NCBI GenBank assembly: GCA_964384805.1
Contig: CAYLLO010000033.1
Span: 1 to 13,655, forward strand
Length of the DNA: 13,655 nt
Reading direction: 5' to 3'
From: HGM10611 sp964384805
GTDB lineage: Bacteria; Bacillota_I; Bacilli_A; ML615J-28; CAG-313
Shown: positions 1 through 6,146 of the stretch, in pieces
How positions within the stretch are numbered: the first letter of the stretch is position 1
Layout of the letters: the number at the start of each line of letters is the position of its first letter
Notes under the pieces: generated by a model
The model's database searches: none
What the model was told of the DNA's origin: nothing
Seen by the model: the letters and a program-made list of their open reading frames with translations, nothing else
Position numbers and translations under genes: made by a program

Positions 1-51
1 GGGGTATTTTTTCTATCATAAGTCTTAGTATGTAGTTTCCTTATAAAAAAT

Positions 52-128
52 AAAATATACTTGATAAAAAAACACTAAAAAATGACATTTTATGTCTTTA
101 AATTGTTTTATTTTATCAAGTATATTTT
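52..128 (-). terminator. Long nested hairpin downstream of the nuclease gene, possible terminator
   Basis: An 18-base perfect inverted repeat (52-69 against 111-128) encloses a 41-base loop that itself contains a small GACA/TGTC stem. On the minus strand it starts 35 bases after the nuclease stop codon and is followed by a T-rich stretch, so it could end the hydrolase-nuclease transcript. The stem is nearly all A-T, and the loop is large for an intrinsic terminator. A short palindromic repeat element is therefore an alternative. Confidence 0.5.
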
Positions 129-163
129 TTCTTACTTCATTATTGTATTAAGAAATTGTTTTT

Positions 164-934
164 CTAATATGTAAACTCAGGATCTAGTTCTCCCCAAAAT
201 CTTCGTCCTGTCTTTGATACTTCCAAACTTGCAATTGTGAATATTTCAAAATATTTACTGTTTCTACCTAAAGTAGAATTAGAATAACCTTCTTGAATAA
301 CATATAAATTCACTAATATACCATCCGCCCACACAAAAGCAAGATATCTACCATAAACATCTGTTTTTTGTTCTTCTTGATACAACACAATTTCTTCCGC
401 ATTTTCTAATAAATTAGCGGTAAATCTTGAAGCTGCTTTACCCCAAGGTTCATGGCTAAGCGTAGATTCAGGAGTATCAATTCCTAAAAAACGAACTTTA
501 ACATAATCACCAGATAAATCATAAAAATGTCCAGTATCACCATCAATACTTCTTGCAAGCGTAACTTTCCCTACCCCATCTGTGGTAAAATCTTTGCCTT
601 CATACTCAAAATCAATTGATACTTGCTCAATATAATTGCCAGTTAAATGTAGTGGAGTAGTATATACATATAAGTAGGTATCTTTAGTAATAACGTTACC
701 TGCCATTAACCCATTTCCATATTCATAAAAGCGGTCATAATCTGATTCACTATAGTATTGATCTTTCTTTACTTTAAATTGATATTTAATACCTAGAGTA
801 TCCAAAACAGCTTTACATTCAGCTTGAGTTTTTCCTGCTAAATTAGGTAATGTTACTCCTCCAGAAATATATTCGCAGCCACTTAAAAAAAAGCATAGAA
901 TAATTATACAAAATAACAATAATTTCTTTTTCAT
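164..934 (-). CDS. PASTA-domain, staphylococcal-nuclease-like lipoprotein
   Basis: A 256-residue lipoprotein predicted to be anchored outside the membrane. Residues 1-20 are a signal peptide (KKK, hydrophobic run) ending in the lipobox LSGC with lipidated Cys20. Residues about 27-92 match a PASTA domain, the fold that binds peptidoglycan or muropeptides in serine kinases and PBPs. Residues about 120-250 are a thermonuclease (SNase) domain. All active-site residues of the family are present: Asp133 in DGDT, Arg148, Asp153-Thr154 and Glu156 in IDTPE, and Arg196 in DVYGR. It should therefore be a calcium-dependent nuclease cutting DNA or RNA at the cell surface. An AGGAGA ribosome binding site (941-946) sits 6 bases before the ATG and overlaps the stop codon of the upstream hydrolase, 10 bases away, so the two are one operon and probably translationally coupled. 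Activity is inferred from the residues. Confidence 0.9.
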   Translation of the reverse strand: MKKKLLLFCIIILCFFLSGCEYISGGVTLPNLAGKTQAECKAVLDTLGIKYQFKVKKDQYYSESDYDRFYEYGNGLMAGNVITKDTYLYVYTTPLHLTGNYIEQVSIDFEYEGKDFTTDGVGKVTLARSIDGDTGHFYDLSGDYVKVRFLGIDTPESTLSHEPWGKAASRFTANLLENAEEIVLYQEEQKTDVYGRYLAFVWADGILVNLYVIQEGYSNSTLGRNSKYFEIFTIASLEVSKTGRRFWGELDPEFTY

Positions 935-944
935 AATCTATCTC

Positions 945-2072
945 CTACTTAACTAATAATTCTAATATCTTCAAATGAATATTTGGAGTACCACCCGTAT
1001 ATGAGCAATCAATTAATCCATTTGTGATAAAACACATTCCCATTTTTGCATCTTTATCAAAAAGCATAAAACTATGAACGCCATAGGCATTTCCAAAATG
1101 ACCATAGAATTTATGATTATATAAATTGTCTAAAATTATCATTTGTAATCCTTTAGCTCGATAATTCCCGTCGTGGCCTTCCCAATTTTTAACAAACATT
1201 TGTTCGATTGTTTCTTTTTTGTATAGTTTAATTCCTTGATATTCTCCACGATTAATCAGCATCTGCATTATTACACTTAAATCTTTAACACTAATAAATA
1301 AACCTCCCGCAGGACCACGATAGTTTTGTCCAATTTCAAAACGTGGATATAGTCCCGATAAAAAGCCTTCTTTACTACGACATAAAACCATTTTTCCATC
1401 TTTAGGAATATATGTTGATGAAATATTTTCAAAAGCTTTAATATCATCAATTCTAAAACTTGCATCTAATCCTAAAGGAGCTAACAATATTTTACGTATA
1501 TAATCTGTAAAATATTCTCCACTTATTTTTTCAACAATACACGCTAAAATACCACATCCAAAATTAGAATAAATAAATTTTGAACCAGGTTCATTTTTAT
1601 CAAAAGTTATATCATTATAGTAAACAGAATCATTAGGTACTAATAAATCTTCTAAAGAAACTTTTAAAAAGGTTCCGTTAACTCCATTATAAGTATCCCT
1701 TCTTACTTCTTCGTTAATCATATCTTCATCAGCAAAACCATCAGTAATACTTGATGTTTGAGTCATTAGCATTCGAGTCGTAATCACTTTATCAGGATGA
1801 TAAATGTTTCTAAGTTTAAATCCTAAATACGTACTAATATCCTCATCCAAATTCAACTTTTGTTCCTCAACTAATTTCATAGCTGCTAAAGCTACTATTA
1901 TTTTTGAAATTGAGGCAATTCGATAAATTGTATTTTCACTAGTTACTTGATTTGTTGTGGCTTGACCATAATTTAAACTAGTTAGCTCATCATTTTTGAA
2001 TATACAAGCACTTGCTCCTACAACTCCAAACTCTTGACATATTTTATCAAATTGTTTTTTAATATTTCCCAT
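945..2072 (-). CDS. Serine beta-lactamase-fold hydrolase (class C / DD-peptidase / EstB-like)
   Basis: A 375-residue member of the serine beta-lactamase-related family, which covers class C beta-lactamases, DD-peptidases and esterases. The three family motifs are visible: SISK at residues 54-57 (nucleophile Ser54, Lys57), YSN at 168-170 and HFG at 325-327. There is no signal peptide or membrane segment, so the protein looks cytoplasmic. This favours an esterase or peptidase role over beta-lactam resistance. The ATG at 2072 is chosen because AGAAGG lies about 8 bases before it; the GTG three codons earlier abuts that site directly. The gene is the first of a two-gene operon with the PASTA-nuclease lipoprotein and has its own sigma-A-like promoter. 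The substrate cannot be told from sequence. Confidence 0.85.
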   Translation of the reverse strand: MGNIKKQFDKICQEFGVVGASACIFKNDELTSLNYGQATTNQVTSENTIYRIASISKIIVALAAMKLVEEQKLNLDEDISTYLGFKLRNIYHPDKVITTRMLMTQTSSITDGFADEDMINEEVRRDTYNGVNGTFLKVSLEDLLVPNDSVYYNDITFDKNEPGSKFIYSNFGCGILACIVEKISGEYFTDYIRKILLAPLGLDASFRIDDIKAFENISSTYIPKDGKMVLCRSKEGFLSGLYPRFEIGQNYRGPAGGLFISVKDLSVIMQMLINRGEYQGIKLYKKETIEQMFVKNWEGHDGNYRAKGLQMIILDNLYNHKFYGHFGNAYGVHSFMLFDKDAKMGMCFITNGLIDCSYTGGTPNIHLKILELLVK

Positions 2073-2098
2073 CTTGCTCACCTTCTTCTTTTATTAAT

Positions 2099-2127
2099 AT
2101 TTTAACATTATTAATGACTTTTATCAA
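2099..2127 (-). promoter_or_regulatory. Promoter of the hydrolase-nuclease operon
   Basis: The minus strand reads TTGATA, 17 bases, TAAAAT, with TGT directly before the -10 (an extended -10). It lies 26 bases upstream of the chosen ATG of the beta-lactamase-fold gene. Both hexamers are close to the sigma-A consensus. Confidence 0.75.
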
Positions 2128-2167
2128 ATAAAAGGCTATCATTTTATTATCTTTTCAAAAATTATTG

Positions 2168-2176
2168 TGATATAAT
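2168..2176 (+). promoter_or_regulatory. Extended -10 promoter of udk
   Basis: TGATATAAT is a perfect extended -10, placed 28 bases before the udk ATG. No good -35 box lies 16-18 bases upstream, so the TGn element probably compensates. It faces away from the hydrolase promoter within the same intergenic region. Confidence 0.65.
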
Positions 2177-2204
2177 GTAGAAAGATTAGGAGATTTAGTT
2201 TTTT

Positions 2205-2834
2205 ATGAATAATAATACGAAAACAACCATTATTGGAATTGCTGGTGGCTCTGCCTCAGGAAAAACAACCATCGCAAAAATACTATATGAAACTGCTCTT
2301 CAATATGGAAGCGTTGCACACATTAAATTAGATGACTATTATCATGATAATTCTCACCTTACTTTTGAAGAACGTCGTCAAATTAATTACGATCACCCTG
2401 ATACTTATGATTCTCACCTTTTAATTAAACACTTGAATCTTTTAAAAGAAGGGATATCAATTGAAAAGCCAACATATGATTTCATTAATTCAGTTAGAGC
2501 TAAAGAAACAGAATTAATCAAACCAAGTAATATTATTATTGTTGAAGGAATTATGGTTTTTGCAATTGCAGAACTAAGGGCCATCTTTGATATGAAAATC
2601 TTCGTTGATACCGCTGATGATATTCGTTTTATCCGTCGGATTAATCGTGATATTAATGAGCGCGGCAGAACTTTGGACTCAATTGTTAATCAATATTTAA
2701 CAACTGTTCGTCCAATGCATTTAACTTTTGTAGAACCAAGTAAACGTTATGCCGATATTATTGTCCCAGAAGGTGGAAAAAACCAAGTTGCAATAGACAT
2801 TTTGGTGGCTAAAATAATTGATATACTGAAATAA
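2205..2834 (+). CDS. udk: Uridine kinase
   Basis: Phosphorylates uridine and cytidine to UMP and CMP with ATP or GTP in the cytosolic pyrimidine salvage pathway. The 209-residue length is normal for bacterial Udk. The P-loop GIAGGSASGKT covers residues 11-21 with Lys20. LDDYY and INYDHP follow, then RRINRDINERGR, VRPMHL and the conserved RYADIIVPEGG near the C-terminus, all as in Bacillus Udk. The ATG at 2205 has AGGAG at 2188-2192, a rather long 12-base spacing, but no better in-frame start exists. The gene stands alone on the plus strand, with its own extended -10 promoter and a terminator 23 bases after the stop. It is divergent from the hydrolase operon and convergent with relQ. Upp further along supplies UMP by the parallel uracil route. 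Confidence 0.97.
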   Translation: MNNNTKTTIIGIAGGSASGKTTIAKILYETALQYGSVAHIKLDDYYHDNSHLTFEERRQINYDHPDTYDSHLLIKHLNLLKEGISIEKPTYDFINSVRAKETELIKPSNIIIVEGIMVFAIAELRAIFDMKIFVDTADDIRFIRRINRDINERGRTLDSIVNQYLTTVRPMHLTFVEPSKRYADIIVPEGGKNQVAIDILVAKIIDILK

Positions 2835-2856
2835 TAAACTGTTAAATAACCTCGAA

Positions 2857-2891
2857 AAAAAGACCTAAAGTTACTAACCTTAGGCCTTTTT
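2857..2891. terminator. Bidirectional terminator between udk and relQ
   Basis: A 12-base stem (2857-2868 with 2880-2891) closes an 11-base loop. On the plus strand it carries one A-C mismatch and ends in five T, terminating udk. On the minus strand that position becomes a G-U pair and the stem is followed by seven T, so it is stronger in the relQ direction and may back up the nearer relQ terminator. Confidence 0.8.
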
Positions 2892-3001
2892 AAAAAATAA
2901 TAATCATTATAATTAAAATACACAAAACATAAACGAAAATCATAAATTTATATTATATTTTAGGTAATTTTAAACGATTATTGGGTTATAAAAAATATTA
3001 A

Positions 3002-3045
3002 AAAGGGGGCTTGCCTAATTAATTAGGTTATTTAACAGCCCCTTT
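3002..3045 (-). terminator. relQ terminator
   Basis: On the minus strand AAAGGGGCT pairs with AGCCCCCTTT (one bulged C) and is followed by TTAATATTTTT, right after the relQ stop codon. The loop contains a perfect 14-base palindrome (3014-3027) that could form an inner hairpin. Confidence 0.75.
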
Positions 3046-3050
3046 AATTA

Positions 3051-3728
3051 TTAGTATTTTTTTAGAAATACCTCATTTTCCATTGGATCACCATAAATAA
3101 TTTCTGCATCACTATTTTCATCTATTTTTAACATTTCTTGGTGAATAGCACTCATTTCTTTATCTAATTGAGCAGCCGCTATTGAAGCATTAAGCAAACG
3201 TTCTTTAATAGACTCAGGAATTTTTTTATTATATTTATATTTAATTGAATGTTCAATACTTGCCCAAAAATGCATTGCATGAGTCCTTATTTGGAATTCA
3301 ATCAAAATAGGTTTTTGACCTTCTACCGTTTCAACATTATAACGACAAATTAAATGAAGAGAACGATACCCACTAGGTTTTACGCTTTTAATATAGTCAC
3401 GTTCTTCTAATAATTTAATATCTTTACGTGTTTTTAACAATTCTGCCACTTTATACACATCTTCAATATATTTACACGTGATTCTAACTCCACCAATATC
3501 ATGTACTTTGGTAGCTATTTCCTTAAAAGGAACATTCATACGTTCAGCTTTATTTAAAATACTTTCCGGGGTTTTAACACGCCCTGAAACAATTTCAATT
3601 GGACAATGCATTCCCCTAATTAAATATTGCTTTCTAATTCCTTCAATTTTTAACACAAAACCTTCAACAGCTAATTCATATGTTTGAAGAAACTTAACCC
3701 AATTAAATAGTTCTTCTTGCTCATACAT
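3051..3728 (-). CDS. relQ: Small alarmone synthetase RelQ, GTP pyrophosphokinase
   Basis: Transfers pyrophosphate from ATP to GTP or GDP to make (p)ppGpp. At 225 residues it is a single-domain synthetase with no hydrolase, TGS or ACT domain. Visible motifs are GRVKTPESILNKA (49-61), HDIGGVRI (76-83), RDYIKSVKPSGYRSLH (110-125) and EFQIRT (144-149). Asp77 and Glu144 align with catalytic Asp72 and Glu139 of Bacillus subtilis RelQ (YjbM). The following FWASIEH and the AAQLDKEMS helix match RelQ better than RelP. The family is a tetramer, allosterically activated by pppGpp and inhibited by single-stranded RNA (established knowledge). It is a monocistronic unit with its own promoter and terminator. 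A weak AAGGAAA lies about 12 bases before the ATG at 3728. In Bacillus yjbM sits with the NAD kinase gene; that linkage is absent here. Confidence 0.95.
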   Translation of the reverse strand: MYEQEELFNWVKFLQTYELAVEGFVLKIEGIRKQYLIRGMHCPIEIVSGRVKTPESILNKAERMNVPFKEIATKVHDIGGVRITCKYIEDVYKVAELLKTRKDIKLLEERDYIKSVKPSGYRSLHLICRYNVETVEGQKPILIEFQIRTHAMHFWASIEHSIKYKYNKKIPESIKERLLNASIAAAQLDKEMSAIHQEMLKIDENSDAEIIYGDPMENEVFLKKY

Positions 3729-3753
3729 TTAAAAATCACTTTCCTTTTGTCTA

Positions 3754-3762
3754 ATTATAACA
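3754..3762 (-). promoter_or_regulatory. Extended -10 promoter of relQ
   Basis: The minus strand reads TGTTATAAT, a TGn extended -10, 25 bases before the relQ ATG. The region 17 bases upstream has only a poor -35 match. Confidence 0.6.
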
Positions 3763-3794
3763 TATAAACGTCTTTTTGTAATTAAAAATGTTAT

Positions 3795-3893
3795 TTAAAT
3801 ATCAAAAAATTTTTTACTAATAGTCGACTTAGGAACCATATTAGTTAGTTCAATATTTAATTTAGTACTTTTTAATCCTTTAAAATCTATCAT
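3795..3893 (-). CDS. Possible 32-residue small protein or gene remnant
   Basis: An ATG-initiated 32-codon ORF ending in TAA. The product is basic and hydrophilic at first (KGLKSTKLNIELTN), then VPKSTISKKFFDI, with no signal peptide or membrane segment. I do not recognise it. No good ribosome binding site precedes the ATG, and a short piece resembling its VPKST part recurs out of frame near 3969. A fragment of a decayed gene is therefore at least as likely as a working small protein. Confidence 0.2.
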   Translation of the reverse strand: MIDFKGLKSTKLNIELTNMVPKSTISKKFFDI

Positions 3894-4166
3894 ACGTATT
3901 TTTTAATATTTGGCAATATTATTATAATTTAAGTACACTTTTTATCGAATAAAAAATGAATTTATTAATCGACTTAGAACATAATTTACAATATAATCAA
4001 CAATCTATTAACGAAATATTTCAATACCAATAATATTTATTATCCTATTAAAAAATGGTATCACTATTAGAGAAAATTTATCTTATACAAGCTTTATATT
4101 TAATTAAACATTCTTGTATTATGCTTTTTCATACTGTAAACTTTGGTATGTATTTTTCTTATAAAC

Positions 4167-4197
4167 AAAAAGTTCTGACTAATAATCAGAACTTTTT
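4167..4197 (-). terminator. Terminator of the SIS-domain gene
   Basis: A perfect 12-base stem, AAAAAGTTCTGA against TCAGAACTTTTT, with a 7-base loop, lies 8 bases past the stop codon of the SIS gene. On the minus strand it is followed by TTTTTGTTT. It is symmetric enough to work in both directions. Confidence 0.9.
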
Positions 4198-4204
4198 TAG
4201 TTAA

Positions 4205-6058
4205 CTATTTTATATCCGCATTTGGATCAAATCCTAAACGTTTCAATGTTTCAACAACATATGATTCACGATATTCATCTTCAGGTTTACGATTATAATA
4301 AGAAATGAAAAATTCTTCTACTGCTTGTTCATATGTCATATCTTCATGACCAGGAACTGTTTTTGCTAAATTCCAAATAATTCTTGAAGAACGGTCAATC
4401 AATTTTTTATTTGTTGGTAATACTTGTACCATCCAGTTACCATATACACGGCCCATCTTAGCCATTGTACCAGTACTTAACGCGTTAAATGCAACTTTAA
4501 CTAATAAGTGATACATAATATCTGTGCATGTTCTTGGTAATTCAATTGGAATTCTAATTTCATCTTTATCAATTTTTTCAGTGGGAATTTGACCAAATCT
4601 AATAACTTTGCCACCAGTGAATTTAGTAACTTCTTTTTGATACCAAGCAATAGCTTCTTTAGTTGCTGACCCGTTGATATCAATTAATACTAAGTATGAA
4701 TTATCACGAGAATATCTTGATGGATCATCTTCATTACCAATGCAGTATTCTAATAATTCAGAACCACTTACCTTTGGAGGATTATTGATAATATCTTCAT
4801 TAGCCCCCATAGCACGATAATCATCTGCAGTCCATTCTAGACCCTTAATATCCCTTCTCATTAATTGTTGCCATGCAACTTCGTTTGGATATAGCGGATC
4901 CTTAGTATAAGCCCAAGACACTTCATGTTCAGTATCATTAAATTTTCTAAATGGTGGTAATGTAAATGTAGGTTGACGTTCAGTTGTATCTGTCATGATA
5001 TCTAATAAATATTCATGAGTAGCATAAGTAACTAAGCCTTTTTTAGTGTACGTATCAACTTCAAAATCAACAGCTTTAGCTAAACCTTTTAATGCTTTTC
5101 CACTCATTAATTGTTTATTTAATGAAGCAAATGCATCAGCATATTGATCAAGAGTTAAGAACTCTCCACCAATAACAGATAATTCTTGTTCAGTTAAATT
5201 TTCTTTTAACCAACGATTTGCAGCGACCTCAAGAGCAGCCCCAGCTGCTAACAATTCAACTGTAGTTGTTTGCATACGAGTTGAACCTGATACTGCCATA
5301 TTTCCTACAACTAGCGGAATTTTAACAATATATTTGTCTGTTGGAATACCTTTCTTTAAATTTTTTTGATATTCATCTACGCATTCAAATACCGCACGAG
5401 CACGATCTAAGTGTTTTCTTAAAATTTTTTCTGGATTACAATGTAAATAATAAGTTTTTAAACCTAATTCATAACCACGAACAGCTGAACCATTGATACT
5501 TGCTGATAAACCACATTCAGATAATGCTACTAATACATCTCCAGGTTTCATATCAGCTTCATCAACTTGTTTAGCACCAAATGTCATATAATCTTCAAAA
5601 TTTTCTACTGAACGTACTACTGCGCGATCTCCTCCAGTGATGAAACTTGTAACAACATCTCCAAGTTGTAAGAACTCATATCTGTGGTTAGGAAGTTTAT
5701 CTACCAAACCTTGCCAAAAGCATCTCCAAGCTCCTTCCATTTGAACAGCCATTCTTCCTGATGCTCCAACAGATGAGAAAACAACTTTTCGCTTTTCATC
5801 CATACAACGTTTGATATCATCAACGAATGCAGCAAATTCTGGAGTATTAAATGCTTTTCTAGCAACTGGTTCCACATATTTGTCAGCTTTGAAAATTGTT
5901 TTAACCCCTTGTGCAGTATCTTTCATAATTGTTGCACTTAAATTCTTTGTAATAGGGTTAGATTGTTCTGTAGTAATAACTCCTAAATGAAATTGTTTTT
6001 CATTTTCTAAAAAGTCTTTTGTTGCTTCTTTGTAATTTGTTATTGTCTTGTAAATCAC
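4205..6058 (-). CDS. Double SIS-domain protein of the MurQ / glucokinase-regulator (GCKR) type
   Basis: A 617-residue cytoplasmic protein with two sugar-isomerase (SIS) domains. The first half resembles MurNAc-6-phosphate etherase MurQ: TTEQSNP (29-35), GASGRMAV (98-105), GGDRAVVRSVENFED (142-156), a Cys-Asn-Pro strand end (207-209) and VSGSTRM (256-262). The second half has LVLIDINGS (456-464) and a MurQ-like closing segment, NALSTGTMAKMGRVYGNWMV (525-544). MurQ is about 300 residues, while GCKR proteins with two SIS domains are about 620, so the length fits GCKR. Glu155 aligns with MurQ Glu114, but the position of catalytic Glu83 appears to be Ala110; Glu108 is nearby. A sugar-phosphate sensor or an altered lyase is plausible. 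It starts at GTG 6058 with AAGGAG 9 bases upstream, has a strong promoter of its own, and follows upp and the SGNH gene. No sugar kinase gene is adjacent. Confidence 0.8.
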   Translation of the reverse strand: MIYKTITNYKEATKDFLENEKQFHLGVITTEQSNPITKNLSATIMKDTAQGVKTIFKADKYVEPVARKAFNTPEFAAFVDDIKRCMDEKRKVVFSSVGASGRMAVQMEGAWRCFWQGLVDKLPNHRYEFLQLGDVVTSFITGGDRAVVRSVENFEDYMTFGAKQVDEADMKPGDVLVALSECGLSASINGSAVRGYELGLKTYYLHCNPEKILRKHLDRARAVFECVDEYQKNLKKGIPTDKYIVKIPLVVGNMAVSGSTRMQTTTVELLAAGAALEVAANRWLKENLTEQELSVIGGEFLTLDQYADAFASLNKQLMSGKALKGLAKAVDFEVDTYTKKGLVTYATHEYLLDIMTDTTERQPTFTLPPFRKFNDTEHEVSWAYTKDPLYPNEVAWQQLMRRDIKGLEWTADDYRAMGANEDIINNPPKVSGSELLEYCIGNEDDPSRYSRDNSYLVLIDINGSATKEAIAWYQKEVTKFTGGKVIRFGQIPTEKIDKDEIRIPIELPRTCTDIMYHLLVKVAFNALSTGTMAKMGRVYGNWMVQVLPTNKKLIDRSSRIIWNLAKTVPGHEDMTYEQAVEEFFISYYNRKPEDEYRESYVVETLKRLGFDPNADIK

Positions 6059-6097
6059 AATAAATATCTCCTTTATATTTCATTAATATACGTTCAT

Positions 6098-6126
6098 ATT
6101 ATATCATATTTTTCAGTTTGTTTCAA
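6098..6126 (-). promoter_or_regulatory. Promoter of the SIS-domain gene
   Basis: TTGAAA, 17 bases, TATAAT on the minus strand, with TGA directly before the -10. This is the best sigma-A match in the window. It lies in the 88-base gap after the SGNH gene, 39 bases before the GTG start. I see no terminator between the SGNH stop and this promoter, so read-through from upp-SGNH is also likely. Confidence 0.85.
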
Positions 6127-6146
6127 GTTAATAGTCTATAAATATA

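Larger units (their letters stand above)
3729..4204. other. 476-base intergenic region without a convincing gene
   Basis: Between the relQ start and the end of the SIS-domain gene, both on the minus strand. It contains the relQ promoter, a possible 32-codon minus-strand ORF (3795-3893), two copies of TCGACTTAG (3824 and 3969), an ATACAAG/CTTGTAT inverted pair near 4083-4117, and the SIS-gene terminator (4167-4197). The AT content is very high and stops are frequent in all frames. It may be a decayed gene or a non-coding RNA locus; neither is shown. Confidence 0.6.

Noticed and set aside
1..19. Open minus-strand ATG frame running off the left edge
   Set aside because: Only six codons are visible, and the nearest purine-rich site is about 17 bases from the ATG, so a gene start cannot be supported.
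1277..1465. 62-codon ORF on the minus strand inside the beta-lactamase-fold gene
   Set aside because: It is an out-of-frame shadow of a gene with clear SISK, YSN and HFG motifs.
3478..3687. 69-codon plus-strand ORF
   Set aside because: It lies antisense within relQ, whose motifs are intact; no family resemblance.
3956..4033. 25-codon plus-strand ORF in the intergenic region
   Set aside because: No ribosome binding site or recognisable product, and such short ORFs are expected by chance in AT-rich DNA.
4501..4683. 60-codon minus-strand ORF
   Set aside because: Frame-shifted shadow of the SIS-domain gene.
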